Origin: Balneolaceae bacterium
GTDB lineage: Bacteria > Bacteroidota > Rhodothermia > Balneolales > Balneolaceae
DNA: 50,981 bases
Direction: 5' to 3'
NCBI GenBank assembly: GCA_007131725.1
Contig: SLPZ01000317.1
Coordinates: forward strand, 1-50,981
Of this stretch, positions 17,274-26,883 are shown piece by piece; the stretch's first letter is position 1, and every line of letters starts with the position of its first letter. A model generated the notes under the pieces. That model saw nothing but the letters and a program-made list of their open reading frames with translations, was not told where the DNA came from and searched no databases. A program made the translations under genes and the position numbers.

Positions 17274-18275
17274 ATGAGTACTTCAACAGTAGACATGCAG
17301 GCACTTGGAGAAAAAATTGAAAAACACAGTGCCTTCATTGATGATATTTATACCGAACTGGACAATGTTATCGTAGGCCAAAAATATATGATCGACCGGC
17401 TGCTGATTGGGCTTCTGGCTGACGGCCATGTTCTTCTCGAAGGGGTTCCCGGCCTTGCAAAAACCTTGACCGTATCATCCCTGGCTACTGTTATCAACAC
17501 GGAATTCCAGCGCATTCAGTTTACCCCTGATCTGCTGCCTGCAGATTTGGTTGGCACGCTGATTTACAATCAAAAGAAAATGGAGTTTACCGTTAAGAAG
17601 GGGCCCATTTTTTCAAATATCGTTCTGGCAGACGAGATAAACCGCTCGCCTGCAAAAGTTCAAAGTGCACTGCTGGAAGCCATGCAGGAAAGACAGGTTA
17701 CCATAGGCGAAGAAACCTTTGCCCTTGAAGATCCTTTTCTCGTGCTGGCAACGCAAAACCCGGTTGAACAAGAGGGAACCTACCCCCTTCCTGAAGCACA
17801 GGTAGACCGTTTTATGCTGAAACTGAAAATTGATTATCCCTCAAAAAATGAAGAGCTGGAAATCATGAGGCGCATGGCTAAAACAGGTCCGAAAACAAAA
17901 TTAAAATCGGTGGTTACTTCAAAAAAAATCCTGGATGCACGCAAAGTAATCAACGAAATTTACACCGATGAAAAAGTCGAACGCTACATTGTAGACCTGG
18001 TTTTTGCCACACGCAACCCAGACGACTATCAGATTTCCGAGCTTGCCGACCTGATTGCATTCGGTGCATCTCCAAGAGCGTCTATAAATCTGAATCTTGC
18101 AGCAAGAGCTCACGCCTTTATGCAGCACCGTGCTTACGTTACCCCGGAAGATGTGCGATTTATTGCGATGGACATTCTCAGGCACCGTATCATACCCACC
18201 TTCGAAGCCGAAGCGGAGAACATTACTACGGAAGATATGATCAGACAGATTTTGTCAACAGTGCAGGTTCCCTGA
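17274..18275 (+). CDS. MoxR-family AAA+ ATPase
   Basis: 333 residues, cytoplasmic. The family remodels or loads cofactors into partner proteins, usually with DUF58 and von Willebrand A proteins encoded next door. Walker A is EGVPGLAKT (about residues 57-65, with the family-typical Ala before Lys), Walker B LADEINRSPAKVQSALLEAM by its key residues DE, sensor 1 ATQNPVEQEGTYPLPEAQVD by ATQNP, and the C-terminal lid contains SPRASINL and HRIIPTFEAE. Unusually, no DUF58 or VWA gene follows; the next 517 bases are non-coding or decayed. Its partners are therefore unknown. Confidence 0.93.
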   Translation: MSTSTVDMQALGEKIEKHSAFIDDIYTELDNVIVGQKYMIDRLLIGLLADGHVLLEGVPGLAKTLTVSSLATVINTEFQRIQFTPDLLPADLVGTLIYNQKKMEFTVKKGPIFSNIVLADEINRSPAKVQSALLEAMQERQVTIGEETFALEDPFLVLATQNPVEQEGTYPLPEAQVDRFMLKLKIDYPSKNEELEIMRRMAKTGPKTKLKSVVTSKKILDARKVINEIYTDEKVERYIVDLVFATRNPDDYQISELADLIAFGASPRASINLNLAARAHAFMQHRAYVTPEDVRFIAMDILRHRIIPTFEAEAENITTEDMIRQILSTVQVP

Positions 18276-18792
18276 TATAACAAATACAATTTTATTCCAT
18301 CAGCCAGGGCTAAAACTTTCTGAATTTAATTTTAGGAAGGTGCATCCGTTATTATACCGTTTTTAATTACACCATCTATTCCCTGCTCAAATAGTTCATT
18401 AAGACCGTAATTGCATAACCTCTAAGTATTGCCATTGAATTTGGTTTGAAAATAATCTCAATTATATTCTTACTCTCAAAATCAAATTCCGCTCGATAAG
18501 TTGGACAAACTAACCCTGTCTTTGTGCTATTTTAACTTATTTATGTTATAACAAATGCAAATTGAGATAATAAACACAGACAGGATGATTCATTAATATT
18601 AATTAATTATTGTAGTTAATTGAAGCAAGATATTTTATTAGACAAAAAAATAATTTACATTACGATTACAAGCATTTCTTAATTGAATTGTTGAGTTTCT
18701 ATAAATATGATAGTTACATAAAAAAAGGGAACTTATTTAAAAAAAAGAGATATAAGTGTGTGTTGTAACAAATTCTAAATTGAGGACTTACA
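18276..18792. other. 517-base AT-rich intergenic region
   Basis: The space between the MoxR gene and the small basic-protein gene. It is noticeably more AT-rich than the flanks, lacks an intact gene, and includes a possible decayed minus-strand coding remnant (separate entry). The last 150 bases are A/T runs, which may contain the promoter of the small gene. Confidence 0.5.
18332..18530 (-). pseudogene. Possible decayed coding remnant, frameshifted
   Basis: On the minus strand one frame reads LVCPTYRAEFDFESKNI, then IIFKPNSMAILRGYA, without a start codon. A one-base shift continues it as NYGLNELFEQGIDGVIKNG to a TAA. Each half is protein-like and they join smoothly across the shift, which suggests a broken gene end. 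I do not recognise the family. It could be chance in AT-rich DNA; no composition test was possible. Confidence 0.3.
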
Positions 18793-19044
18793 ATGAAAAT
18801 TAAACTTGTACCAAGGGCAAAAGTAAAAGTATCCAGAAAAAGCAGATCTAAATACGATCAGTTGAGATCGGCAATATCCAGGCTAACACCTGACGGAGAT
18901 GCAGTAAGAGTTAATTATACAAACCAAAAAGAGTTGAACTCTATACGAAATGTTGCTTATACATATAACAGAGAAACCAATAGTAAGGTAAAAAGCACTA
19001 CTGATCCTGCAGAGAAGGCAGTATTTTTTTATGCAGGCAAATAA
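18793..19044 (+). CDS. Small basic protein of unknown function
   Basis: 83 residues, rich in Lys and Arg at the N-terminus (KIKLVPRAKVKVSRKSRSKY) and predicted to be a small, soluble, mixed alpha/beta protein. There is no signal peptide, membrane helix or Cys. The ATG is preceded by TTGAGGACTTACA, in which GAGGA is a plausible ribosome binding site. A terminator-like hairpin follows the stop by about 45 bases, so the gene appears complete and monocistronic. It sits in AT-rich DNA beside a possible gene remnant, which could mean acquisition by transfer. A nucleic-acid-binding role is only a guess from charge. Confidence 0.6.
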   Translation: MKIKLVPRAKVKVSRKSRSKYDQLRSAISRLTPDGDAVRVNYTNQKELNSIRNVAYTYNRETNSKVKSTTDPAEKAVFFYAGK

Positions 19045-19087
19045 TATTTATCGTAACACTACTCTTTCCTTCCGTTAGTAAAAAGGC

Positions 19088-19123
19088 AAAAAAAGACTCC
19101 CGGTATAATACCAGAAGTCTTTT
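19088..19123. terminator. Intrinsic terminator, stronger for rpsA
   Basis: A stem of AAAAGACT...GGTAT with ATACC...AGTCTTTT (two C-A mismatches) lies between the convergent small gene and rpsA. Read on the minus strand it is followed by a run of seven T, so it is a good terminator for cmk-rpsA; on the plus strand the T-run is shorter. Confidence 0.8.
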
Positions 19124-19153
19124 AATATCATGCTGGTAAAAAAGGATTACCAG

Positions 19154-21208
19154 TTATTTATTGGTTTTGTCGTTATCTTCCTTTTCTTTCAGCTTGTCTG
19201 CCAAACCAGAAACTTCACCAAGTGTCGGTGTTCCGGTCTCAACACTATCTTTATCTGATTTCTTTTTCGCCTTTGGCTTCTTCTTTACATCTTCTTCAAG
19301 CTGCGAAATTTCGATCGTTTTGCTCGGCTCGTCGAACTCCACTACACGGCCTTCAATCTTATCGCCTTCATTAAATTCGGCTTTCAGATCTTCAACCGGC
19401 TCAGCGAGTTTGTCTCCCGGCAGGAAAGCATCCACTCCAAGTTCAAGCTTAACGAACATCCCTTTGTCGGTGACTTTTGAAATTTCACCGGACACGGATG
19501 ATCCCGGGCCATACTCCTCGGCATATTTCTCCCAGGGATTCTCTTCCACTTGTTTGTGGCCCAGTGTAATACGGCGGTTATCAAAATCAACAGCCAGAAT
19601 CACAACATCGATTTCCTGTCCTTTATCAACTACCTCGTTCGGGTGTTCTACTTTTTCGGTCCAGCTCAGGTCCGATACGTGAATCAGGCCGTCAATACCG
19701 GGCTCAAGCTCTACAAACACACCAAAGTTTGTGAGATTTCTGATGACTCCTTTGTGGGTAGAACCGATCGGGTATCTGTCCAGAAGGTCTTCCCAGGGAT
19801 CTTTTTCTAACTGCTTAACTCCCAGAGAAATTTTCTTCTCATCTTCATTGATGTTCAGCACAACGCATTCGATAATGTCGTCTTTCTGAACAAGTTGTGA
19901 TGGGTGCTTGATATGCTGTGTCCAGCTCATTTCGCTTATGTGAATAAGGCCTTCAACTCCTTTCTCCAGCTCAATAAACGCTCCGTAATCGGCGATAGAA
20001 ACCACACGACCCTGTACACGCAGGTTTTCAGGATATTTCACATGGATTTCATCCCACGGATGCGGCTGCAGTTGCTTCAAGCCAAGGGACACGCGTTTGG
20101 AGTTATCATCAAAGTCGATAACAGCAACGTTCAGCCTCTGGTCAAGTTTTACAATCTCCTCCGGATGGTCTACACGTCCCCATGAGAGATCGGTGATGTG
20201 AAGCAGTCCGTCAACTCCACCAAGGTCGATAAACACACCAAAATCGGTGATGTTTTTCACGATGCCTTCAAGTACCTGTCCAGATTCGATGGTTTCAAGA
20301 ATTTCCTGGCGCTGGTCTTCGAGGTCAGACTCGATAAGTGCTCTGTGTGAAACAACAACATTCTCGGCTTGCATGTTGAGCTTTACAACCTGGAACTCCA
20401 TGGTTTTGCCAACATAGGCATCAAAGTCGCGAACGGGACGCACATCAATTTGAGAGCCGGGAAGGAATGCATCAATACCAAACACATCCACAACCATACC
20501 GCCTTTAATTCTTCGCTGTATGAATCCTTCAATAACTTCACCTGTTTCGTGACTTTTCTCAAGCTTCTCCCAGGCTTGCAGAATATCTGCTTTTCTGCGT
20601 GATAGGATTAACTGCCCCTCGCGGTCTTCTACTTTATCGAGAAATACTTCTACTTCATCGCCGGGCTGCAGGTTTTCTAAAACCTTGGCTGAAAATTCAT
20701 TAACCGGTACAATACCTTCCGATTTGAAGCCGATATCAACAATAACATATTTTTCATCAACCGAAACGACGATTCCGGTTACAATCTCTTTCTCTTCAAT
20801 TCTGCTGAGTGTGTTTTCGTACATCCCCGCGAGTTGGTGGAACTCATCATCCGAATAATCTTCTGATGCGGCTTCCAGTTGGTCGAACGTATAAGTTTCG
20901 CCTTCCACATCACCTGAGTAGACCGGCAAAACTACTTCCTCTTCCGGCTCACTTTCTTCTTCGGCACTCTCATTCTCTTCCTCACTTTCGGTTTCTACTT
21001 CACTCTCTTTTTCAGCAACTTTTTGGGTTTCAGCAGCTTCTTCAGTCACAGTTTCTTCACTCACTTCTTCAGCAGTTTCTTTCTCTTCAGTTGCTGTTTC
21101 TTCTTTTGTTTCTGCTTCAATCTCTTCAGCTACAGCTTCTTCTGTTGCTGTAGTACTTTCAGCTTCTTTTTCGGGTTTATTAGATTCTTTCTTTAAATCT
21201 TCAGTCAT
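19154..21208 (-). CDS. rpsA: 30S ribosomal protein S1 with acidic N-terminal extension
   Basis: 684 residues. Six S1 (OB-fold) RNA-binding repeats run from about residue 139 to 640, each with the typical signature (for example VDGLLHITDLSWG, EGLIHISEMSW, DGLIHVSDLSW and DAFLPG at the last). S1 brings mRNA to the 30S subunit and supports initiation on structured leaders. The first 95 residues are a low-complexity Glu/Thr/Ala-rich tract not present in E. coli S1 (557 residues), and the last 45 are Lys/Asp-rich. It follows cmk by 54 bases, the widely conserved cmk-rpsA pair. A terminator lies just downstream. Confidence 0.95.
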   Translation of the reverse strand: MTEDLKKESNKPEKEAESTTATEEAVAEEIEAETKEETATEEKETAEEVSEETVTEEAAETQKVAEKESEVETESEEENESAEEESEPEEEVVLPVYSGDVEGETYTFDQLEAASEDYSDDEFHQLAGMYENTLSRIEEKEIVTGIVVSVDEKYVIVDIGFKSEGIVPVNEFSAKVLENLQPGDEVEVFLDKVEDREGQLILSRRKADILQAWEKLEKSHETGEVIEGFIQRRIKGGMVVDVFGIDAFLPGSQIDVRPVRDFDAYVGKTMEFQVVKLNMQAENVVVSHRALIESDLEDQRQEILETIESGQVLEGIVKNITDFGVFIDLGGVDGLLHITDLSWGRVDHPEEIVKLDQRLNVAVIDFDDNSKRVSLGLKQLQPHPWDEIHVKYPENLRVQGRVVSIADYGAFIELEKGVEGLIHISEMSWTQHIKHPSQLVQKDDIIECVVLNINEDEKKISLGVKQLEKDPWEDLLDRYPIGSTHKGVIRNLTNFGVFVELEPGIDGLIHVSDLSWTEKVEHPNEVVDKGQEIDVVILAVDFDNRRITLGHKQVEENPWEKYAEEYGPGSSVSGEISKVTDKGMFVKLELGVDAFLPGDKLAEPVEDLKAEFNEGDKIEGRVVEFDEPSKTIEISQLEEDVKKKPKAKKKSDKDSVETGTPTLGEVSGLADKLKEKEDNDKTNK

Positions 21209-21262
21209 TTAGGTTACCTGTTAAATACAGCCAAATTCCGATTTTCGGAATAAGGGATTTAG

Positions 21263-21934
21263 TTAACGTTTTAGTTTAAGTTTGTTTTGTATGATATCGA
21301 TGATCTCCGATATCTGTTCTTCAAATGTTTTGCCGGTTGTGTTAATAATGATGGCATCATCAGCTTTTTTCAGCGGATCGGCAGATCTGTTTTGATCTTT
21401 CTGATCCCGTTCGCTGAGATTCTGTTTTACATCTTCCAGTGTTACCCCGGCAGATCCGTCATCTTCCTGTAGCTCCATGTAACGCCTTCTGGCCCGTTCT
21501 TCGAGAGATGCATCCATATAAATTTTTAGGGCTGCATTCGGGAAAACGGCTGTTCCGAGATCTCGTCCGTCAGCGATGTAAATATCATCTAAAACAAGAT
21601 TCCTCATATAATCATTGACGAACTTCCTGATTTCGGGAACAGAAGCTACATCACTTACTTGTTCAGCAACATTTTGATTTCTGATGGCATGGGTTATATC
21701 AGCTCCGTTCAGCTCCACAAAAAACATTTGATTTTTGTAAGCTGTCTGAAGCTTAACACCCGGCAATAATTTAAGGAACGAATTTTTTTCTGGTTTATCG
21801 GCTGCAATCCAGAGATAAGTTAACGCGCGGTAAATAGCACCGGAATCGAGATACTGTATCTCAAGCCGGTTTGCTATCTCTTTTGCGGTAGAACTTTTCC
21901 CGGAACCCGCCGGACCGTCAATAACTATGATCAT
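21263..21934 (-). CDS. cmk: Cytidylate kinase
   Basis: Phosphorylates CMP and dCMP with ATP in the cytoplasm, supplying CDP and dCDP. 223 residues. The P-loop GPAGSGKSS sits at residues 7-15, followed by YLDSGAIYRALTYL (CMP binding), DGRDLGTAVFPNA (about residues 123-135) and the Arg-rich lid RARRRYMEL. Conserved neighbour rpsA follows after 54 bases on the same strand. The 132-base upstream space is shared with divergent rpsT. Confidence 0.96.
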   Translation of the reverse strand: MIIVIDGPAGSGKSSTAKEIANRLEIQYLDSGAIYRALTYLWIAADKPEKNSFLKLLPGVKLQTAYKNQMFFVELNGADITHAIRNQNVAEQVSDVASVPEIRKFVNDYMRNLVLDDIYIADGRDLGTAVFPNAALKIYMDASLEERARRRYMELQEDDGSAGVTLEDVKQNLSERDQKDQNRSADPLKKADDAIIINTTGKTFEEQISEIIDIIQNKLKLKR

Positions 21935-21986
21935 TTTTTACAGAACGGTTAAATTAATTTTTTTTTAAGTAACATTCAATCTTTTC

Positions 21987-22017
21987 TTGTAAGTTGAATT
22001 TAGAAGCGTTAATTTTG
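21987..22017 (+). promoter_or_regulatory. Bacteroidota-type promoter of rpsT
   Basis: TTG at 21987-21989 and TAATTTTG at 22010-22017, with 20 bases between, fit the -33/-7 pattern of the Bacteroidota primary sigma factor. Transcription would begin near 22023, leaving a leader of about 45 bases before the rpsT ATG. Confidence 0.55.
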
Positions 22018-22066
22018 TAATTCTATAAAAGATAATGAGTATTAAACTCCAATAACCAATTTAGTT

Positions 22067-22318
22067 ATGCCACAGCATAAATCTGCAATTAAACGAATGC
22101 GCCAAAATAAGAAGCGCAGAGCACACAACAGGACAAGGCGTTCAAAAATGAGAACGGTGATTAAAAAGGTTCAAGCTGAAACCGATAAAAATCTTGCTGA
22201 GAAATATCTGAAAGAAGCCATAAGCCTGATAGACCGGCTGAGCACCAAGAGAATTATTCATCCGAATACAGCAGCAAGAAAAAAAGCTCAACTAACCAAA
22301 CACGTAAATAATCTCTGA
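22067..22318 (+). CDS. rpsT: 30S ribosomal protein S20
   Basis: 83-residue, strongly basic three-helix protein that binds 16S rRNA in the body of the small subunit. The opening MPQHKSAIKRMRQNKKRRAH and HPNTAARKKAQLTKHVNNL at the end are characteristic. Length is typical. The gpmI gene begins 4 bases past the stop, so the two are probably one transcript with coupled translation. Confidence 0.97.
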   Translation: MPQHKSAIKRMRQNKKRRAHNRTRRSKMRTVIKKVQAETDKNLAEKYLKEAISLIDRLSTKRIIHPNTAARKKAQLTKHVNNL

Positions 22319-22322
22319 GACA

Positions 22323-23828
22323 TTGCCAAAAGCATTACTGGTAATTATCGATGGCTTTGGTATTGCTGATAATCCTGAAGTCAGTGCCGTTGATAAAGCG
22401 AACAAACCTTTTTTCGATTCACTTATTAAAAAATATCCCAATGCACAGCTTTCTGCAAGCGGTGAAGATGTAGGCCTGCCCGACGGACAGTTCGGCAATT
22501 CTGAAGTAGGCCATCTAAATATCGGAGCAGGCAGAATTGTTTGGCAGGAACTCTCCCGGGTCAACAAATCCATTGAAAAGAGAGAATTTTTTGAACTTCC
22601 TGTTCTAACCGAAGCATTCGACAAAGCCAGGGAAAATGGCCGCATCCATTTTATGGGATTGTTTTCCGATGGCGGTGTGCACAGCCATAACAACCACCTG
22701 TTTGCGCTGCTCGAAATGGCAAAACTAAAAGGTGTTCCCAATGCTTATGTGCATGCATTTACTGACGGGCGCGATACATCCCCGCACGGTGGCGCACGAT
22801 ATCTGAAAGAATTTGAGAAAAAGGCCGCGGAAATTGGAGTAGGCACAATGGCTTCCGTTGTAGGAAGATATTTTGCCATGGACCGCGACAATCGCTGGGA
22901 ACGTACTCAAAAAGCATATGACCTGCTTGTGCACGGAAAAGGCGGGCAGGCCGAAACAGCAGCCGACATAATTGAAAAAAGCTACGAAGCCGGCGTAACC
23001 GACGAATTTATTGAACCGTCTGCCGTTCAAACCCCAGAAAACAGCCGTATCCAAAAAGGAGATGTTGTTGTTTATTATAATATCCGCGGAGACCGGGCCA
23101 GGCAGATTACCAAAGCACTGTTTCAAGTGGGCGACCTGCCTTTCGAAACTCAGGATCTGGATCTGCACTATGTTTCTTTCACCGCTTACGACGACACGTT
23201 TGATCCGTTTTTGCACGTAGCTTTCCCCCCCCTTCGGATGAAAAATACGCTGGGTGAATATGCAAGCGATCAGGGTTTAAAACAACTAAGGATAGCTGAG
23301 ACGGAAAAATACCCGCATGTAACCTATTTCTTTAATGGAGGAGAGGAAATTCCCAACGAAGGCGAAGAGCGGATTATGGTTCCAAGCCCTAAAGTACCCA
23401 CCTATGACCTGAAACCGGAAATGAGTGCAGTTGAAGTGGGTGAAACGGTTACTTCAAATCTCGATAAAGGCTACGACCTGATCATTATGAATTTTGCCAA
23501 TCCCGATATGGTTGGCCACACAGGTGTGATGGAAGCTGCTATAAAAGCTATTGAAACGGTTGACAAGCAACTGGAAATCATTGTGACCGAAGCCCGCAAA
23601 AAAGGCTATGAAGTACTGATAATTTCAGATCACGGAAACGCAGACTGCATGTATGAAAAAGATGGCAGTCCGCACACGGCACACACTGCTGTTCCCGTAC
23701 CGGTAGTGGTTGTGGGTGATAAAACCAAAACCGTGAACAACGGGATACTGGCCGATGTAGCTCCCACCCTGCTCAAGATGATTGAACTGGAACAGCCGGA
23801 AGAGATGACCGGAAAGCCCCTATTTTAA
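22323..23828 (+). CDS. gpmI: 2,3-bisphosphoglycerate-independent phosphoglycerate mutase
   Basis: Interconverts 3- and 2-phosphoglycerate using two Mn ions and a phosphoserine intermediate. 501 residues, full length. The start PKALLVIIDGFGI gives the first metal Asp; Ser60 in FGNSEVGH is the nucleophile; HAFTDGRDTSPHG and ISDHGNAD, then SPHTAHTAVPVPVV complete the metal and substrate sites. The start codon is TTG, chosen because no in-frame ATG exists between the rpsT stop and this conserved N-terminus. It starts 4 bases after rpsT. The glycolytic pyk is elsewhere in the window. Confidence 0.95.
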   Translation: MPKALLVIIDGFGIADNPEVSAVDKANKPFFDSLIKKYPNAQLSASGEDVGLPDGQFGNSEVGHLNIGAGRIVWQELSRVNKSIEKREFFELPVLTEAFDKARENGRIHFMGLFSDGGVHSHNNHLFALLEMAKLKGVPNAYVHAFTDGRDTSPHGGARYLKEFEKKAAEIGVGTMASVVGRYFAMDRDNRWERTQKAYDLLVHGKGGQAETAADIIEKSYEAGVTDEFIEPSAVQTPENSRIQKGDVVVYYNIRGDRARQITKALFQVGDLPFETQDLDLHYVSFTAYDDTFDPFLHVAFPPLRMKNTLGEYASDQGLKQLRIAETEKYPHVTYFFNGGEEIPNEGEERIMVPSPKVPTYDLKPEMSAVEVGETVTSNLDKGYDLIIMNFANPDMVGHTGVMEAAIKAIETVDKQLEIIVTEARKKGYEVLIISDHGNADCMYEKDGSPHTAHTAVPVPVVVVGDKTKTVNNGILADVAPTLLKMIELEQPEEMTGKPLF

Positions 23829-24018
23829 ATCCAAACAGGAACTACTTCTGGACAAATCGCTGTTTCGCATTTGAAGTTATTATTCTTTGAGGATTTTATA
23901 CATCTATAAAATATCCCGATAAACTATTATCCGGCATAAGATTAACAATTTAATCAACACTCCTCTCAGATTGTTGATAACAGCTTGGATTGATGGTTTT
24001 AATCAAATCTGTGAATAG

Positions 24019-24048
24019 CTGATTATTATCAGTTACTTTTTAGGTTTG
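24019..24048 (+). promoter_or_regulatory. Probable clpC promoter
   Basis: TAGGTTTG at 24041-24048 fits the TAnnTTTG -7 element; a CTG at 24019-24021, 19 bases upstream, is a weak -33. The transcript would carry a leader of about 95 bases. Confidence 0.4.
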
Positions 24049-24082
24049 CATTTACATTCTCACCATACTACTTTCGTAAAGA

Positions 24083-24106
24083 AGTGAACTAAAAATATGG
24101 TTCACT
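24083..24106 (+). promoter_or_regulatory. Inverted repeat in the clpC leader
   Basis: AGTGAAC, 10 bases, GTTCACT: perfect 7-base arms between the presumed start of transcription and the clpC start codon (47 bases before it). It could be an operator or an mRNA hairpin. It does not match CIRCE or CtsR sites. Confidence 0.35.
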
Positions 24107-24153
24107 CGTTACGCTAAAGAAACAAAGCAAAGGTAAAATTTTCAGGTTCCATT

Positions 24154-26754
24154 ATGGAAGGTAATTTTTCAAGCAAAGTACGAGATGTCATTCAATTTAG
24201 CCGTGAGGAGGCTCTGCGCCTTGGTCACGATTATATTGGCACAGAACATTTAATTTTGGGAATTGTGAGACTTGGCGACGGTGTTGCCATTCGCATTCTG
24301 AAAAATTTGAACTGTGATCTATTCAAACTCAAAAAAACAATTGAAGATACCGTACGCGGAACCGGTGGTACTGTAACAGTGGGAAATATTCCACTGACAA
24401 AACAAGCCGAAAAGGTATTGAGAATTACTTATCTCGAAGCAAAACTGTACAAAAGTGATACCATTGGTACCGAACATTTACTACTTTCCCTATTACGAGA
24501 TGAAGAAAATATTGCAGCCCAAATTCTGCAACAGTTTCAGGTATCGTATGATGCCGTTCGCGAAGAGCTGGACATGATCATATCCGGCAATACCAGGGAT
24601 GTTGAACAGTCCGATGCACGATCGGCAACATCCAGCGCAACACCATCTTCACCTAAAGGCCCTAAATCACCTGGCAGCTCCAGAGAAAAGAAAATGGAAA
24701 AGTCTAAAACACCAGTACTCGATAATTTTGGAAGGGATCTCACTCAGCTTGCTGAAGACGATAAGCTTGATCCCATCATTGGCAGAGAAAAAGAGATTGA
24801 ACGTGTAGCTCAGGTACTGAGCCGCAGAAAGAAAAACAACCCGGTACTGATTGGTGAGCCGGGCGTGGGAAAAACCGCCATTGCAGAAGGTTTGGCGAGC
24901 AGAATTATTGAGCGAAAAGTTTCCCGCGTACTCTACGATAAAAGAGTGATAGCCCTCGATCTGGCGGCACTTGTAGCCGGAACCAAATACCGGGGACAGT
25001 TCGAAGAGCGAATGAAAGCTGTGATGAGCGAACTGGAAAAAACAGACAACGTCATTCTGTTTATTGACGAGCTTCACACTATTGTTGGAGCAGGCGGAGC
25101 AAGCGGATCGCTCGATGCATCCAATATGTTGAAACCGGCACTGGCCCGGGGCGAAGTTCAGGCAATTGGTGCCACAACGCTAAACGAATACCGTCAATAC
25201 ATCGAAAAAGACGGAGCTCTTGAACGGCGGTTCCAGAAAATTATGGTTGAGCCGACAACTTCTGAAGAAACCTACGAAATTCTCAACCAGATAAAAGGAA
25301 AATACGAGAAGCATCACAGTGTGCGATATACTCAGGATGCTATAAATGCCTGTGTTAAGCTCACTGACCGCTATGTAACCGATCATTTTTTACCCGACAA
25401 AGCCATCGATGCTCTTGATGAGGTTGGCGCCAGGGTTCACCTGTCCAACATCACAGTGCCCGACCATATTATTGAGCTTGAAGAAGAGATTGAAAAAACA
25501 AGCAACGAAAAAAATATGATGGTCAAAAAGCAGCGATTTGAAGAGGCTGCCCGTCTGCGGGACACCGAAAAACGGCTGATGGAAGAACTTGACCAGGCAC
25601 AGAAGGAATGGGAAAAAGAATCGGAGCACATCGTGTATGATGTAACTGAAGAAGATGTGGCCTCAGTAGTTGCGATGATGAGCGGCGTGCCCGTAAATAA
25701 AATCAGCCAGAAAGAAGGCCAGAAACTGCTGAAAATGAAAGAAGCCCTGGGCAGTAAAGTCGTTGGTCAGGAAGAAGCTATCACAAAATTGACAAAGGCC
25801 ATACAAAGAACGCGAGCCGGGCTTAAAGATCCCGCGCGGCCTATTGGTTCCTTCATTTTTCTTGGACCTACCGGTGTTGGAAAAACGGAAATGGCCAAAG
25901 TGCTTGCTCGGTACCTGTTTGATAAAGAAGAAGCTCTGATACGGGTAGACATGAGCGAATATATGGAAAAGTTCAGCGTATCCCGGCTTGTGGGAGCCCC
26001 TCCCGGATATGTGGGATATGAAGAAGGCGGCATTCTCACAGAGAAAGTCCGTAGAAAGCCATACAGCGTTGTACTTTTAGATGAAATTGAAAAAGCACAC
26101 CCTGATGTATTCAACATTTTGTTGCAAGTGCTCGATGACGGTATTCTAACCGACAGCCTCGGCAGAAAAGTTGATTTCAGGAACACCATAATTATAATGA
26201 CCTCTAACATCGGCGCCCGTGATATCAGAAATATGGGCAAAGGAATCGGATTTTCATCTTCTGATAAAGAGTTCGATTATGCTCAAATGAAATCAACCAT
26301 TCAGGAGGCTTTGAAGAAAGTATTCAACCCCGAATTTCTGAACCGTATTGATGATGTGCTGACATTCAGGCCGCTTGAGAAAAAAGATATCTATAAAATT
26401 ATTGATATTCTTTCTGATGAGCTGTTCAGCAGGATTCGAAATCTTGGGTATGAACTTGAACTCACCAAAGGAGCTAAAGATTTCATCACCGATAAAGGAT
26501 TTGACCCAAAATTCGGCGCCCGGCCGCTTAAACGTGCTATACAGAAATATATCGAAGATCCTTTGGCCGAAGAAATTCTTGAAGCAGAGCATCCTCGCGG
26601 ATCAATCATCAAAATTAAGATGAACAAATCCAGAGACGGGCTTGAATTTGACTGGACTGAGCCTGAATCAACCGATGCCGAAGATAATGACAAATCGGAT
26701 GAAAACCAGCAGGAAAGTTCCAGGTCAGAATCTGAACAGGAAGCCAAAGCCTGA
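24154..26754 (+). CDS. clpC: ATP-dependent Clp protease ATP-binding subunit ClpC
   Basis: 866-residue AAA+ unfoldase feeding proteins to ClpP. Two N-terminal Clp repeats (about residues 1-145) contain [11 protein letters not shown] and [11 protein letters not shown]. The first ATPase has Walker [10 protein letters not shown] (about residue 232), the second GPTGVGKTE (about 569). Between them, [18 protein letters not shown] (about 455-475) is the UVR-type middle domain that identifies ClpC rather than ClpA or ClpB. The arginine-rich C-terminal lid ([20 protein letters not shown]) is followed by a 40-residue acidic tail. It is monocistronic, with its own promoter candidate and terminator. No mcsA/mcsB/ctsR genes are adjacent. 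Confidence 0.96.
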   Translation: MEGNFSSKVRDVIQFSREEALRLGHDYIGTEHLILGIVRLGDGVAIRILKNLNCDLFKLKKTIEDTVRGTGGTVTVGNIPLTKQAEKVLRITYLEAKLYKSDTIGTEHLLLSLLRDEENIAAQILQQFQVSYDAVREELDMIISGNTRDVEQSDARSATSSATPSSPKGPKSPGSSREKKMEKSKTPVLDNFGRDLTQLAEDDKLDPIIGREKEIERVAQVLSRRKKNNPVLIGEPGVGKTAIAEGLASRIIERKVSRVLYDKRVIALDLAALVAGTKYRGQFEERMKAVMSELEKTDNVILFIDELHTIVGAGGASGSLDASNMLKPALARGEVQAIGATTLNEYRQYIEKDGALERRFQKIMVEPTTSEETYEILNQIKGKYEKHHSVRYTQDAINACVKLTDRYVTDHFLPDKAIDALDEVGARVHLSNITVPDHIIELEEEIEKTSNEKNMMVKKQRFEEAARLRDTEKRLMEELDQAQKEWEKESEHIVYDVTEEDVASVVAMMSGVPVNKISQKEGQKLLKMKEALGSKVVGQEEAITKLTKAIQRTRAGLKDPARPIGSFIFLGPTGVGKTEMAKVLARYLFDKEEALIRVDMSEYMEKFSVSRLVGAPPGYVGYEEGGILTEKVRRKPYSVVLLDEIEKAHPDVFNILLQVLDDGILTDSLGRKVDFRNTIIIMTSNIGARDIRNMGKGIGFSSSDKEFDYAQMKSTIQEALKKVFNPEFLNRIDDVLTFRPLEKKDIYKIIDILSDELFSRIRNLGYELELTKGAKDFITDKGFDPKFGARPLKRAIQKYIEDPLAEEILEAEHPRGSIIKIKMNKSRDGLEFDWTEPESTDAEDNDKSDENQQESSRSESEQEAKA

Positions 26755-26783
26755 TCGATCGAAATACATTATTGCAAAATAAT

Positions 26784-26817
26784 AAAAGCACGTGGTTGCC
26801 CAATCACGTGCTTTTTT
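26784..26817 (+). terminator. Intrinsic terminator of clpC
   Basis: AAAAGCACGTG and CACGTGCTTTT form an 11-base-pair stem with a 10-base loop, followed by further T. It starts 30 bases after the clpC stop. Confidence 0.93.
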
Positions 26818-26883
26818 ATTTTGTACCTAAAAACGTGCTGAAATTTTTACAAAGCCTATCCAGCGATAAAAAAAGTATGGAGC

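Larger units (their letters stand above)
23829..24153. other. 325-base intergenic region, clpC leader
   Basis: No gene is seen. It contains the presumed clpC promoter (TAGGTTTG at 24041) and a hairpin in the leader (24083-24106). No CIRCE element or CtsR heptad repeat was found. No clear gpmI terminator was identified. Confidence 0.6.

Noticed and set aside
24083-24106. Heat-shock operator (CIRCE or CtsR) before clpC
   Set aside because: The inverted repeat there does not match TTAGCACTC-N9-GAGTGCTAA or the CtsR heptad repeat, so only a generic inverted repeat was reported.
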